This document shows positions 26,781-34,229 of a stretch of 64,000 nucleotides of DNA, in pieces; within the stretch, counting starts at the first letter, position 1; every line of letters starts with the position of its first letter. The notes below the pieces were generated by a model. The model was given only the letters and a program-made list of their open reading frames with translations, was not told the DNA's origin and did not search any database. Source of the stretch: Halioglobus sp. (GTDB lineage: Bacteria > Pseudomonadota > Gammaproteobacteria > Pseudomonadales > Halieaceae); the NCBI GenBank assembly GCA_020443425.1, contig JAGRIE010000006.1:84811-148810 (forward strand), written 5' to 3'. Position numbers and translations under genes: made by a program.

Positions 26781-28149
26781 GCAGGGCCGCTCCCGGTTCC
26801 ACACCGGGCTTTTCTGTATGCAGCATCAACCAGAAGAAGCCGCCGAACCCGGCGATGGCAGAGGCCAGCAGAATGCCGGTTTTCGCCATCAGCAGGTCCT
26901 CGGGGGAATTGGCGAAGCCCAGGTCAGCGATAAAAATCGACATGGTGAAGCCGATACCGCCCAGCAGGCCGACGCCCAGGATATGGTTCATATTCAACCC
27001 GGTCGGCAACTTGGCCCAGCCCAGCTTCACTGTGAGCCAGGTGAGCCCCGCGATCCCGACCGGTTTGCCCAGCAGCAGTCCGGCCAGCACGCCCAGCGTT
27101 ATGGGGTCCTTGAAGTACCCGGAGAATCCGGCGAAGTCCACGGGAATGCCGGCGTTGGCCAGCGCGAAGATCGGGATCACGATATAGGCGACGGGCAGGT
27201 GCAGTGTGTGCTCCAGCCGCTGCGCCGGCGCCTGTACCAGTCGCACCCCGTCGCCCAGAGAGGTCACCAGTGAGCGGAAGCGGTTGTTCTTGATAATATC
27301 CGCCTGGTCGGTGATGGATTTGAGCATTTTCACGGAAGTATCCCTGACCCTGTGAACGAAGACCTCGGGCTCGAACTTGGGCCGGATCGGAATCGTGAAG
27401 GCGACCACAATGCCGGCGATCGTCGCGTGGATCCCACTGCTCAGCATGGCCATCCACAGCAGCGCGCCCACGCCCGCATACGGCAGCGGACGGCGGATGC
27501 CCCCGAGGTTCAGGGCCAGCAGCAGGAAGATGCAGCCGCCGGCATACGCCAGCGCCACCAGATTGAGGTCGTCGGTGTAAAACAGTGCAATCACAGCCAC
27601 GGCGCCGAGGTCATCCACGATCGCCAGTGCGATCAGGAATGTCACCAGGCTCTTGGGTACGCGGCTGCCCAGCAGGCTCAGGGCGCCGATTGCGAAGGCA
27701 ATGTCGGTGGCCATCGGGATTCCCCAGCCGGTGGCGCCCTGGCCGGACAGGTTGAACACCAGATAGAACAGCGCAGGCACCACCATGCCGCCGATGGCGG
27801 CCATAATCGGCAACAGGGCCTGCTTGGGTGATGACAACTCGCCCACCATCAGCTCGCGTTTCAGTTCCAGGCCCATAATGAAGAAAAACATCGCCATCAG
27901 GGCTTCGTTGATCCAGTGGTGGATCGACAGGGAGAATGTCCAGCTGCCGAGGCTGAGGCCGATTTTTGTGTGCAGCAGGTGTTCATACTGGTCGTACAGC
28001 GGGCTGTTGGCGATGAACAACGCGATAACAGCACAGATCATCAACAACACACCGCTGGTGGTCTGGCGGTGTATGAACTCTTCCAGCGGCGTCAGCAGCC
28101 GTTCGAACGACTTTTCCCAAGGCGCGTTATAGATTCCCTTACCTGCCAT
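26776..28149 (-). CDS. nhaA: Na+/H+ antiporter NhaA
   Basis: A 457-residue inner-membrane antiporter. The family's ion-binding aspartates are visible in ALAIVDDLGAVAVIALFYT, and the N-terminal MAMFFFIMGLELKRELMVGEL and GWGIPMATDIAFAIGALSLLG segments are typical. It exchanges external protons for internal sodium, important for salt and pH balance in a marine cell. It is somewhat longer than the E. coli protein at both ends. The gene begins 33 bp after the fused PyrD-PyrK gene, across an A9 run. Confidence 0.95.
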   Translation of the reverse strand: MAGKGIYNAPWEKSFERLLTPLEEFIHRQTTSGVLLMICAVIALFIANSPLYDQYEHLLHTKIGLSLGSWTFSLSIHHWINEALMAMFFFIMGLELKRELMVGELSSPKQALLPIMAAIGGMVVPALFYLVFNLSGQGATGWGIPMATDIAFAIGALSLLGSRVPKSLVTFLIALAIVDDLGAVAVIALFYTDDLNLVALAYAGGCIFLLLALNLGGIRRPLPYAGVGALLWMAMLSSGIHATIAGIVVAFTIPIRPKFEPEVFVHRVRDTSVKMLKSITDQADIIKNNRFRSLVTSLGDGVRLVQAPAQRLEHTLHLPVAYIVIPIFALANAGIPVDFAGFSGYFKDPITLGVLAGLLLGKPVGIAGLTWLTVKLGWAKLPTGLNMNHILGVGLLGGIGFTMSIFIADLGFANSPEDLLMAKTGILLASAIAGFGGFFWLMLHTEKPGVEPGAALR

Positions 28150-28182
28150 CTGGTGTGTAACTCCTCGTTGATTTTTTTTTGC

Positions 28183-29796
28183 TTACAGTGGTGCCATGAA
28201 CGGTCCGTCCACACACAGGCGGCGACCGTCTGGTGTCGCACAGGCGCCGCAGATACCCACTCCGCATTTTGTGAGGTAATCGATAGAGCTGAAAATCTGC
28301 TCTGGTCGACAAAATTCTCGCTGTACCGCGTCGGCGGCGTGCACCATGGGTGCGGGCCCGCAGTTGTAAAATACCAGGCGTTCGCGCTCTGTCGCGCTCA
28401 TCGCCTGCAGTCGTTCACGCAGTAGTTCGGTGACCACTCCGTGGTAGCCGGCGCTGCCGTCGTCGGTGGCGATATGAACATCGGCCACCTGTTGGCACTC
28501 TTCCAGGTAGTACAGGCGCTCCGCTGTCCGCGCCCCGACGAACACCTCTGCATCGCCGAAATCGCGCGCGATCTGGTACACAGCAGCCAGCCCCGTACCA
28601 CCCGCCACGGCGATGATCTTTGCCTCTTCCGGCGGCGCCACGGGGATGCCGTGCGGGCCGCGCACATAGGCCTGTGTGCCGGCCGGCAGGTCCATCAGGG
28701 TGTGCGTGAACTGCCCGAGGTCGATGACTGCCAGCGTGAAGGGATCATCGGTCAGTGCGGAAAATGGCTTCTCGCCCAGCCCCGGTATCCACAGGAACAC
28801 GAACTCGCCGGCCTGTATATTGATCTTGCGGTCAAAGCGCAGCTGGGCGATATCGGCGCAGACTCGGGTATTCTCCACCAGTGTCACGGGGCGGAAGCTC
28901 ATGTCGATATCGTAGCGAATCTGTGTCTCTGCCCGGTTGGTGCCGCGCTCCAGGTCGCCGCTGAGGGTCCGGAAGTAGGTGCCGATCTCTTCTGTGGTCA
29001 ACCCCGTGAGCGCAGAGCCGACCCCGACAACTGTTGCTCCAGCGTCGAAGTAAGCGCTCACATCACCCGCGCTGCTGGCGCCGCCGCAGCCAATGATGGG
29101 GCAGTCTGTGACAGCGGCAATTTCGCGCACGCATTTGAGGCCGATCGGCAGGATACCCTTGCCGGACATGCCGCCGGCACCGTTGCTCAGCACCGGGTGT
29201 CCGTGCGCCGCTGTGTAGCCGGGACCCACGGTGTTGATGGCGCACAGGCCATCGGCACCGCCGGCGATGGCGGCCCTGGCGATCAGCCCGATGTCGGGTG
29301 TGTTCGGTGTGAGTTTGGGGATGACCGGGATATCCACCACCGCCTTGACCGCTGCGGTGATCTCCCGAACCAGTTCCGGGTCCTGGCCCATCGCCATGCC
29401 ATAGCCCTTGGCGTGCGGACAGGACAGGTTGAGTTCCAGCCCGTCGGAAACCGGTGCCAGTATCCTGGCGACGGCGACAAACTCCTCGACGCTGCCGCCA
29501 AAAATTGACGTCAGCAAAAACCGGTCCTCAGGCACCTTCAGGGCCGCCAGTGCGGCCAGCGATTGCTCCGCACCGGGGTTGGTCAGGCCCACGGCATTTA
29601 CGAAACAGCCCGGTGCGTACTGGCTGTAGACGGGTTCGCGATTGCCCTCGCGCGGCTGCAGGCCGATACTCTTGGTGGTGACCACGCCGACTTCCGGCAT
29701 ATGGTCAAAAATGTACTGGATGATGGGTGTGGCTGTGGTGACGATGCCCGAGGGGATGGTGAACGGGCCGGACAGCGTCTTGCCAAAGAATTCCAT
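28183..29796 (-). CDS. fused dihydroorotate dehydrogenase (PyrD-like) and PyrK-like electron transfer protein
   Basis: A 537-residue fusion. Residues 1 to about 305 are a class 1 DHOD barrel with ELNLSCPHAKG (Cys127 at the class 1B base position) and the FMN loops VIPKLTPN and GCGGASS. Residues about 310-537 are a ferredoxin-reductase-like PyrK domain with FAD/NAD motifs (VAGGTGLAAVYQIA) and 2Fe-2S ligands Cys511, Cys516, Cys519 and Cys528. In Gram-positives these are two subunits that oxidise dihydroorotate with NAD+. ATG 29796 is preferred to TTG 29802. A redox role outside pyrimidine synthesis is possible. Confidence 0.82.
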   Translation of the reverse strand: MEFFGKTLSGPFTIPSGIVTTATPIIQYIFDHMPEVGVVTTKSIGLQPREGNREPVYSQYAPGCFVNAVGLTNPGAEQSLAALAALKVPEDRFLLTSIFGGSVEEFVAVARILAPVSDGLELNLSCPHAKGYGMAMGQDPELVREITAAVKAVVDIPVIPKLTPNTPDIGLIARAAIAGGADGLCAINTVGPGYTAAHGHPVLSNGAGGMSGKGILPIGLKCVREIAAVTDCPIIGCGGASSAGDVSAYFDAGATVVGVGSALTGLTTEEIGTYFRTLSGDLERGTNRAETQIRYDIDMSFRPVTLVENTRVCADIAQLRFDRKINIQAGEFVFLWIPGLGEKPFSALTDDPFTLAVIDLGQFTHTLMDLPAGTQAYVRGPHGIPVAPPEEAKIIAVAGGTGLAAVYQIARDFGDAEVFVGARTAERLYYLEECQQVADVHIATDDGSAGYHGVVTELLRERLQAMSATERERLVFYNCGPAPMVHAADAVQREFCRPEQIFSSIDYLTKCGVGICGACATPDGRRLCVDGPFMAPL

Positions 29797-29834
29797 AGTC
29801 AATGTAGCGAGCTCACGCGTCGATGGATGGTAGG

Positions 29835-29870
29835 GTTAACAAGTCGCCAGATTATACGGGTTTGGTTAAC
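29835..29870 (-). promoter_or_regulatory. promoter region of the PyrD-PyrK gene with paired GTTAAC sites
   Basis: On the minus strand a perfect TATAAT (29856-29851) lies about 55 bp before the ATG; the -35 region is poor. Two GTTAAC palindromes (29835-29840 and 29865-29870) are exactly 30 bp apart and straddle the -10 box, which fits a repressor binding on one DNA face. Confidence 0.45.
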
Positions 29871-30076
29871 TTTACACGACCTTACCGCGATGGTTAGCCG
29901 TGTAATCGCGGGACTTTGATTGCGCGGCGACGGACACAGGTGCCGGCATACCGGGCAGTGCCCGTTAAGCCGGTTGGGACTCGGGCGCATTGCGAGGGAT
30001 GCGTGCTGCGCCGGCGTGCCTGTAGGCGCTCAGCAGCCGCAGCGGATTTTACTTCCGGCCCGCGTCTGCCGCCCGA

Positions 30077-30274
30077 TCAGAATGCGTCATTTTCATCGTG
30101 CACGGATACTGATAATTCACCGTTCATGCTCTCGAAGATACTGAAGGTGATGGGCCTGCAGCAGACCTGGCAGTCCTCAATATACTCCTGGCCCGCTTCC
30201 TGTGGATCAAGCAGGACTTCGATAGATTCGCCGCAGTAGGGGCAGCTGACATGTTGCGGGCTGAGTTGCGTCAT
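30077..30274 (-). CDS. CPXCG-motif cysteine-rich protein
   Basis: A 65-residue protein with CPYCGES at residues 11-17 and CQVCCRPI about 20 residues later, the four-cysteine plan of the CPXCG family of small zinc-ribbon-like proteins found in gammaproteobacteria. Function is unknown. ATG 30274 gives the family's normal length; the frame extends upstream without similarity. No clear ribosome site. Confidence 0.78.
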   Translation of the reverse strand: MTQLSPQHVSCPYCGESIEVLLDPQEAGQEYIEDCQVCCRPITFSIFESMNGELSVSVHDENDAF

Positions 30275-30500
30275 TGAATGTGTGTAATCACTCCATGTTT
30301 GGCAGCGGGCGCCTGGCGCTCCAGTGGTTGCGTATCCGCACCCGGGGTGCTGCGGTATGCATATCGGGTGTTGTGCGTCATCGCCTATTCTGCTCCTTCG
30401 CTGCGTGTTCGCCAACTGTCCCGCTTTCAGGGCGGTGGCGCCGGGGTGGTGGTGTCACCCCGCGTCAGCCGGTCTCTGGGCTGCACTGCCAGCTGCCGCG

Positions 30501-30519
30501 CAATATATTACTTATATTG
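30501..30519. promoter_or_regulatory. palindromic operator candidate for the PaaX-type regulator
   Basis: CAATATATTACTTATATTG: perfect 7-bp arms around 5 nt, overlapping the -35 box of the promoter that follows. Its position suggests autoregulation of the PaaX-like gene and the oxygenase behind it. Confidence 0.5.
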
Positions 30520-30546
30520 ACATTTAAAATGCATGACTAGTAATAT
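30517..30546 (+). promoter_or_regulatory. promoter of the PaaX-like/Rieske operon
   Basis: Perfect TTGACA (30517-30522), an 18-bp spacer and TAATAT (30541-30546). The start of transcription would fall near 30552-30554, at or next to an ATG, implying a leaderless message. Confidence 0.5.
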
Positions 30547-30553
30547 GCGGCAC

Positions 30554-31363
30554 ATGCATATTTCGATCGATAACAACGCTGCCGGCCTGACGCCCCGACA
30601 ACTGATCCTGGAGATGCTGGATGCTGACCCGGTGATGATGACGCACGGCCGGCGCCTGATCGCCGCCGGCGGCGTGTTTGGTTTCAGTGAAAACCAGATG
30701 CGCGTCGCGCTGAGTCGTCTGCTGGCCGATGGCCTGTTGATGCAACCGCGCCGGGGTGACTATGCGCTGGATGGCGGCGCTACCAGTATCCAGGCTGAGA
30801 CGCAGCGCTGGCAGAAGCTCGAAAGCCGTCTGCGGCGCTGGCGTGGCGACTGGTGCGCGGTGCTGACCGACAATCTCGCCGCAGAGGGCAGTACCCGGTT
30901 CCGCAAGCAGTCACGGGCGCTGGCCATGCGGGGTATGCAGCGATGGCGCCCCGGTTTGTGGGTGCGACCGAACAACCTGCGCGGCGGGGTGGATGCCCTG
31001 TCCGGGGAATTGCAGGCTCTCGGGCTGGATGCAATACGCGGGCACTGTGTGATTGCCCGGGGCGATGCCGGCTGTGAGGAGAACCTGCGCAGCCTGTGGG
31101 ACTGCTCGCAGTTGCAGGCGACCTACCGGCAGCGCATCGGGGAGCTGCACGCGGCCAGCACCCGGCTGGACAGTCCGCAGTTTCCCGCTGTGCTGGCCGA
31201 ATCGGTAGAACTGGGTGGTCGATGCATCAGGGCCCTGTTGCGTGACCCGCTGCTGCCCGATGAACTGGCCAGCGGTGACAGTCGCCGTGAACTCGCCGGC
31301 CTGCTGAAAGACTACGACAGGAAGGGGCGCCGTCAGTGGCGTCAATTTATTCAACAGCTGTAG
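30554..31363 (+). CDS. PaaX-family transcriptional regulator
   Basis: About 269 residues. The N-terminal winged helix (TPRQLILEMLD, then GGVFGFSENQMRVALSRLLADGLL) and the C-terminal DPLLPDELASGDSRRELAGLL match PaaX, the repressor of phenylacetate degradation that releases DNA on binding an aryl-CoA. The start is uncertain among ATGs at 30533, 30545 and 30554; the last is chosen because the best promoter would start transcription there. No Shine-Dalgarno is visible for any. It lies 11 bp before the Rieske oxygenase gene, whose expression it probably controls; the ligand may be a CoA ester. Confidence 0.8.
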   Translation: MHISIDNNAAGLTPRQLILEMLDADPVMMTHGRRLIAAGGVFGFSENQMRVALSRLLADGLLMQPRRGDYALDGGATSIQAETQRWQKLESRLRRWRGDWCAVLTDNLAAEGSTRFRKQSRALAMRGMQRWRPGLWVRPNNLRGGVDALSGELQALGLDAIRGHCVIARGDAGCEENLRSLWDCSQLQATYRQRIGELHAASTRLDSPQFPAVLAESVELGGRCIRALLRDPLLPDELASGDSRRELAGLLKDYDRKGRRQWRQFIQQL

Positions 31364-31374
31364 GGGGACCTACT

Positions 31375-32541
31375 ATGAATGCGCCCGGATTTACCGACAT
31401 CTTTTCGCGCCTGCTCGATGATTACCGCGAGGGCAGGGGTATGCCGCCTTTTGCGGCGAAAGTGGATACCCGCTTCTACACCGATACTGCGTGGTTCGAA
31501 AGGGAGAAGGCTGCGCTGTTCCGTGATGTGCCGATTCTGGTCGGCCATACCGCCATGCTGAAGCGCAGCGGCGATGCGTTTACGCACGATCACCTCGGCG
31601 TGCCAATCGTGGTGGCGCGGGCCTCTGATGGTGAGATACGCGCCTTTCTCAATGTCTGCCGGCACCGCGGCGTGCGCCTGCTGAACGGCGACGGTGTCGT
31701 CAACAAGACCAGTTTCGTCTGCCCCTATCACAACTGGACCTACGGGCTGGACGGTACGCTCAAGCACATCCCGCTGCACGAGGAGAGCTTCCCGGGGCTG
31801 GATGCGCAGTGCCACAACCTGAAAGCCTTGCCACTGGCGGTCTGTGAGGGCCTGATCTTCGTGAACCCCAACCCTGAGGGCAGTGTCGACATCGATCAGC
31901 ACATGGGCACGATAAAAGCGGACCTCGCTGCTTTCGGTATGGCCGATCACGTGTTTTTCCGGCAGACCGTCACCACACTGAAATCGAATTGGAAGTTGCT
32001 GGTCGATGCCTTCCAGGACGGTTATCACGTCACCCGGCTGCACCGGAAAACCGTGGGACCGCACTTTATCGACGCCGTCTCGCGCAGCGAGCGCAGCGGC
32101 GACCACCTGCTGGCGGTGGTTGCCCGCACCACTTTCGATGACGCCCTGCAGTTGCCGCCCGCGCAATGGGACCTGCGCCGCCAGGCGTCCTGCGCGATGT
32201 ACCTGTTCCCGAATGTGGAGATGATTATCCACCCCGATTACATCAGCTATCTGGCGTTTTTCCCCACCAGGGTCGATGAAACCGTGGTGGTGCACGGCTG
32301 CTTTATCGAGGAGGAGCCCAGGGATGAGAAGGCTGCGGCACACTGGGAGCGCGCCTTCGATATTATCGAGAACGGTGTGTTCCGCCCCGAGGATTACTTT
32401 GTCTGTGAGCAGGCGCAGATCGGCATGGAGTCAGGAGCCAACAGTCACCTGTTGCTGGGCGCGCACGAAACCGGGGTCAAGGCCTTCCACGACCTGCTGG
32501 CCGAAAAAATGGGGCCGTATCAACCCGCAGACGGCACCTGA
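31375..32541 (+). CDS. Rieske ring-hydroxylating oxygenase, alpha subunit
   Basis: A 388-residue oxygenase. The Rieske ligands are Cys95, His97, Cys116 and His119 (CRHRGVRLL and CPYHNWTYGLDG). The catalytic iron motif is in NWKLLVDAFQDGYHVTRLH, with two histidines and a following aspartate region. This is the plan of aromatic ring-hydroxylating dioxygenase alpha subunits and of related amine or carnitine oxygenases. GGGGGA lies before ATG 31375. No beta subunit, ferredoxin or reductase is adjacent; the PaaX-like regulator is cotranscribed. Confidence 0.86.
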   Translation: MNAPGFTDIFSRLLDDYREGRGMPPFAAKVDTRFYTDTAWFEREKAALFRDVPILVGHTAMLKRSGDAFTHDHLGVPIVVARASDGEIRAFLNVCRHRGVRLLNGDGVVNKTSFVCPYHNWTYGLDGTLKHIPLHEESFPGLDAQCHNLKALPLAVCEGLIFVNPNPEGSVDIDQHMGTIKADLAAFGMADHVFFRQTVTTLKSNWKLLVDAFQDGYHVTRLHRKTVGPHFIDAVSRSERSGDHLLAVVARTTFDDALQLPPAQWDLRRQASCAMYLFPNVEMIIHPDYISYLAFFPTRVDETVVVHGCFIEEEPRDEKAAAHWERAFDIIENGVFRPEDYFVCEQAQIGMESGANSHLLLGAHETGVKAFHDLLAEKMGPYQPADGT

Positions 32542-32563
32542 GTCGAGGTGGCCTCAGGTGCCG
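32532..32563. terminator. strong bidirectional hairpin between oxygenase and selO
   Basis: Perfect 11-bp arms CGGCACCTGAG and CTCAGGTGCCG around a 10-nt loop. The stem contains the stop codons of both convergent genes. No U-run, but the stem is the longest perfect one between convergent genes here. Confidence 0.65.
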
Positions 32564-34032
32564 CAGAAGGTCTGCGGCACTACCTGCTCAGGTCGCGGCG
32601 GGGTGGCATACAGCGCGAGCTCCGGGCGGTAGGCATGCGGTGCCTCCAGCACATCCACCAGTTGATGAAACACGGTGAGATCGCCGCGGTCGGTGGCGGC
32701 GGCGATGGCCGCTTCCACCAGGTGGTTGCGCGGAATGAACACCGGGTTCGCCAGGTCCATGCTGCGCTGCCGCTCGGCGGGGGATGAGGGCTCCTGCTCC
32801 AGCCTTGTGTGCCAGCGCGCCAGCCAGGGCTGCAGGGCATCGGGGAACTCGAACAGTGCGGACACCGCCTGCTCGGCGTGCTCGCGCGGGGCCACAAGGT
32901 CGGCCAGGCGGCGGAAGGCCAGCGTGAAATCGAGTTCGTGTTCTGCCATCAGGTGCCACAGTTCCTCTACCAGTGCGGTGTCCTGTTCGCCGATGGCCTG
33001 CAGGCCCAGTTTGCGCGCCATGCCCGCGGTGTTGGCCGCCAGGAAGAGGTCGGGAAAGGCGTCGACCGCCTTTTGTGCCAGTGCCACCGCCTGTTCGGGG
33101 TTGTCGTCCAGTACCGGCAGCAGCGCCTGCGCCAGGCAGGACAGGTTCCAGTGAGCGATGCCCGGCTGGTTGCGATACGCGTAGCGCCCGCCGTGATCAA
33201 TGGAGCTGTACACCTGCTGCGGATTGAAGGCGTCCATAAACGCGCAGGGCCCGTAGTCGATGGTCTCGCCACAGATCAGCATATTGTCAGTGTTCACCAC
33301 GCCGTGGATAAAGCCCAGCAGCTGCCACTGCGCGACCAGTGCGGCCTGCCTCGCTATCACTGCCTGCAACAGGGCCAGTACCGGGTTCTCTGTATCCCTG
33401 GCCTCGGGATAGTGTCGCGCGATGACGTGATCCGCCAATACCTGCAGTGCGTCGGTGTCCTTGCGCGCGGCATAGTACTGGAATGTTCCGATGCGGATAT
33501 GGCTGCTGGCCACGCGCGCCAGTACCGCGCCCGGGAGAAAGCGCTCGCGAGCGACGGTGTCGCCGGTGCTCGCTGCCGCCAGCGATCGCGTTGTCGGAAC
33601 GCCGAGGCGGTGCATCGCCTCGCTGACGATGTACTCGCGCAGCACCGGACCCAGCGGCGAGCGGCCGTCGCCACCGCGTGACCAGGCGGTGGGGCCGCTG
33701 CCTTTGAGTTGCAGGTCGTAGCGCAGCCCGTCGGGCGACACCACTTCACCCAGCAGTACGGCGCGTCCATCACCCAACTGCGGGTTGAAGCCGCCAAACT
33801 GGTGACCCGCATACACGGTGGCGATGGGCTCGGCGCCGGGCGGCAGGGTGTTGCCGGCCACCATGGCGGTGCCGGCGGGGGAGTCCAGCCAGTCGCCGTC
33901 GATACCCAGTGCCGCGGCCAGCGGCCGGTTTACACGGATCGGTCCCGGTGCCGATACCGGTTCCGGTGCCTGTCGGGCGTAGAAGCGCTCTGGAAGGCGT
34001 GCGTAGCTGTTGTCGAAGGCGATGGGCTCCAC
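32554..34032 (-). CDS. selO: protein adenylyltransferase SelO (YdiU)
   Basis: A 492-residue pseudokinase-fold enzyme that transfers AMP from ATP to Ser/Thr/Tyr of redox-related proteins. Typical blocks are YAGHQFGGFNPQLGDGRAVLLGEV, LQLKGSGPTAWSRGGDGRSPLGPVLREYIVSEAMH, GFIHGVVNTDNMLICGETIDYGPCAFMD and the end FCGT. GTG 34032 is the start: GAGGAG lies 8 bases before it and NSYARLPERFYA then falls at the usual place; an upstream extension is not conserved in kind. Convergent with the Rieske gene. Confidence 0.93.
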   Translation of the reverse strand: MEPIAFDNSYARLPERFYARQAPEPVSAPGPIRVNRPLAAALGIDGDWLDSPAGTAMVAGNTLPPGAEPIATVYAGHQFGGFNPQLGDGRAVLLGEVVSPDGLRYDLQLKGSGPTAWSRGGDGRSPLGPVLREYIVSEAMHRLGVPTTRSLAAASTGDTVARERFLPGAVLARVASSHIRIGTFQYYAARKDTDALQVLADHVIARHYPEARDTENPVLALLQAVIARQAALVAQWQLLGFIHGVVNTDNMLICGETIDYGPCAFMDAFNPQQVYSSIDHGGRYAYRNQPGIAHWNLSCLAQALLPVLDDNPEQAVALAQKAVDAFPDLFLAANTAGMARKLGLQAIGEQDTALVEELWHLMAEHELDFTLAFRRLADLVAPREHAEQAVSALFEFPDALQPWLARWHTRLEQEPSSPAERQRSMDLANPVFIPRNHLVEAAIAAATDRGDLTVFHQLVDVLEAPHAYRPELALYATPPRPEQVVPQTFCGT

Positions 34033-34229
34033 CGGACAGACTCCTCTGGCTGATTGGCGATGACAGGGCGCCGCGCTGAGGCGCGATGGCAATCGGGGAT
34101 CATGCCGCAACGGCGCCAGACTATCCAGTCGGAACGCAATCTAGCGGGTTGACGGCAGCGCCCTGTGGTGGCTTGATACGTCGTTCGCAGAGAACCGCAA
34201 TAGCAACCCGCAGTGGGAGGGAACACACC

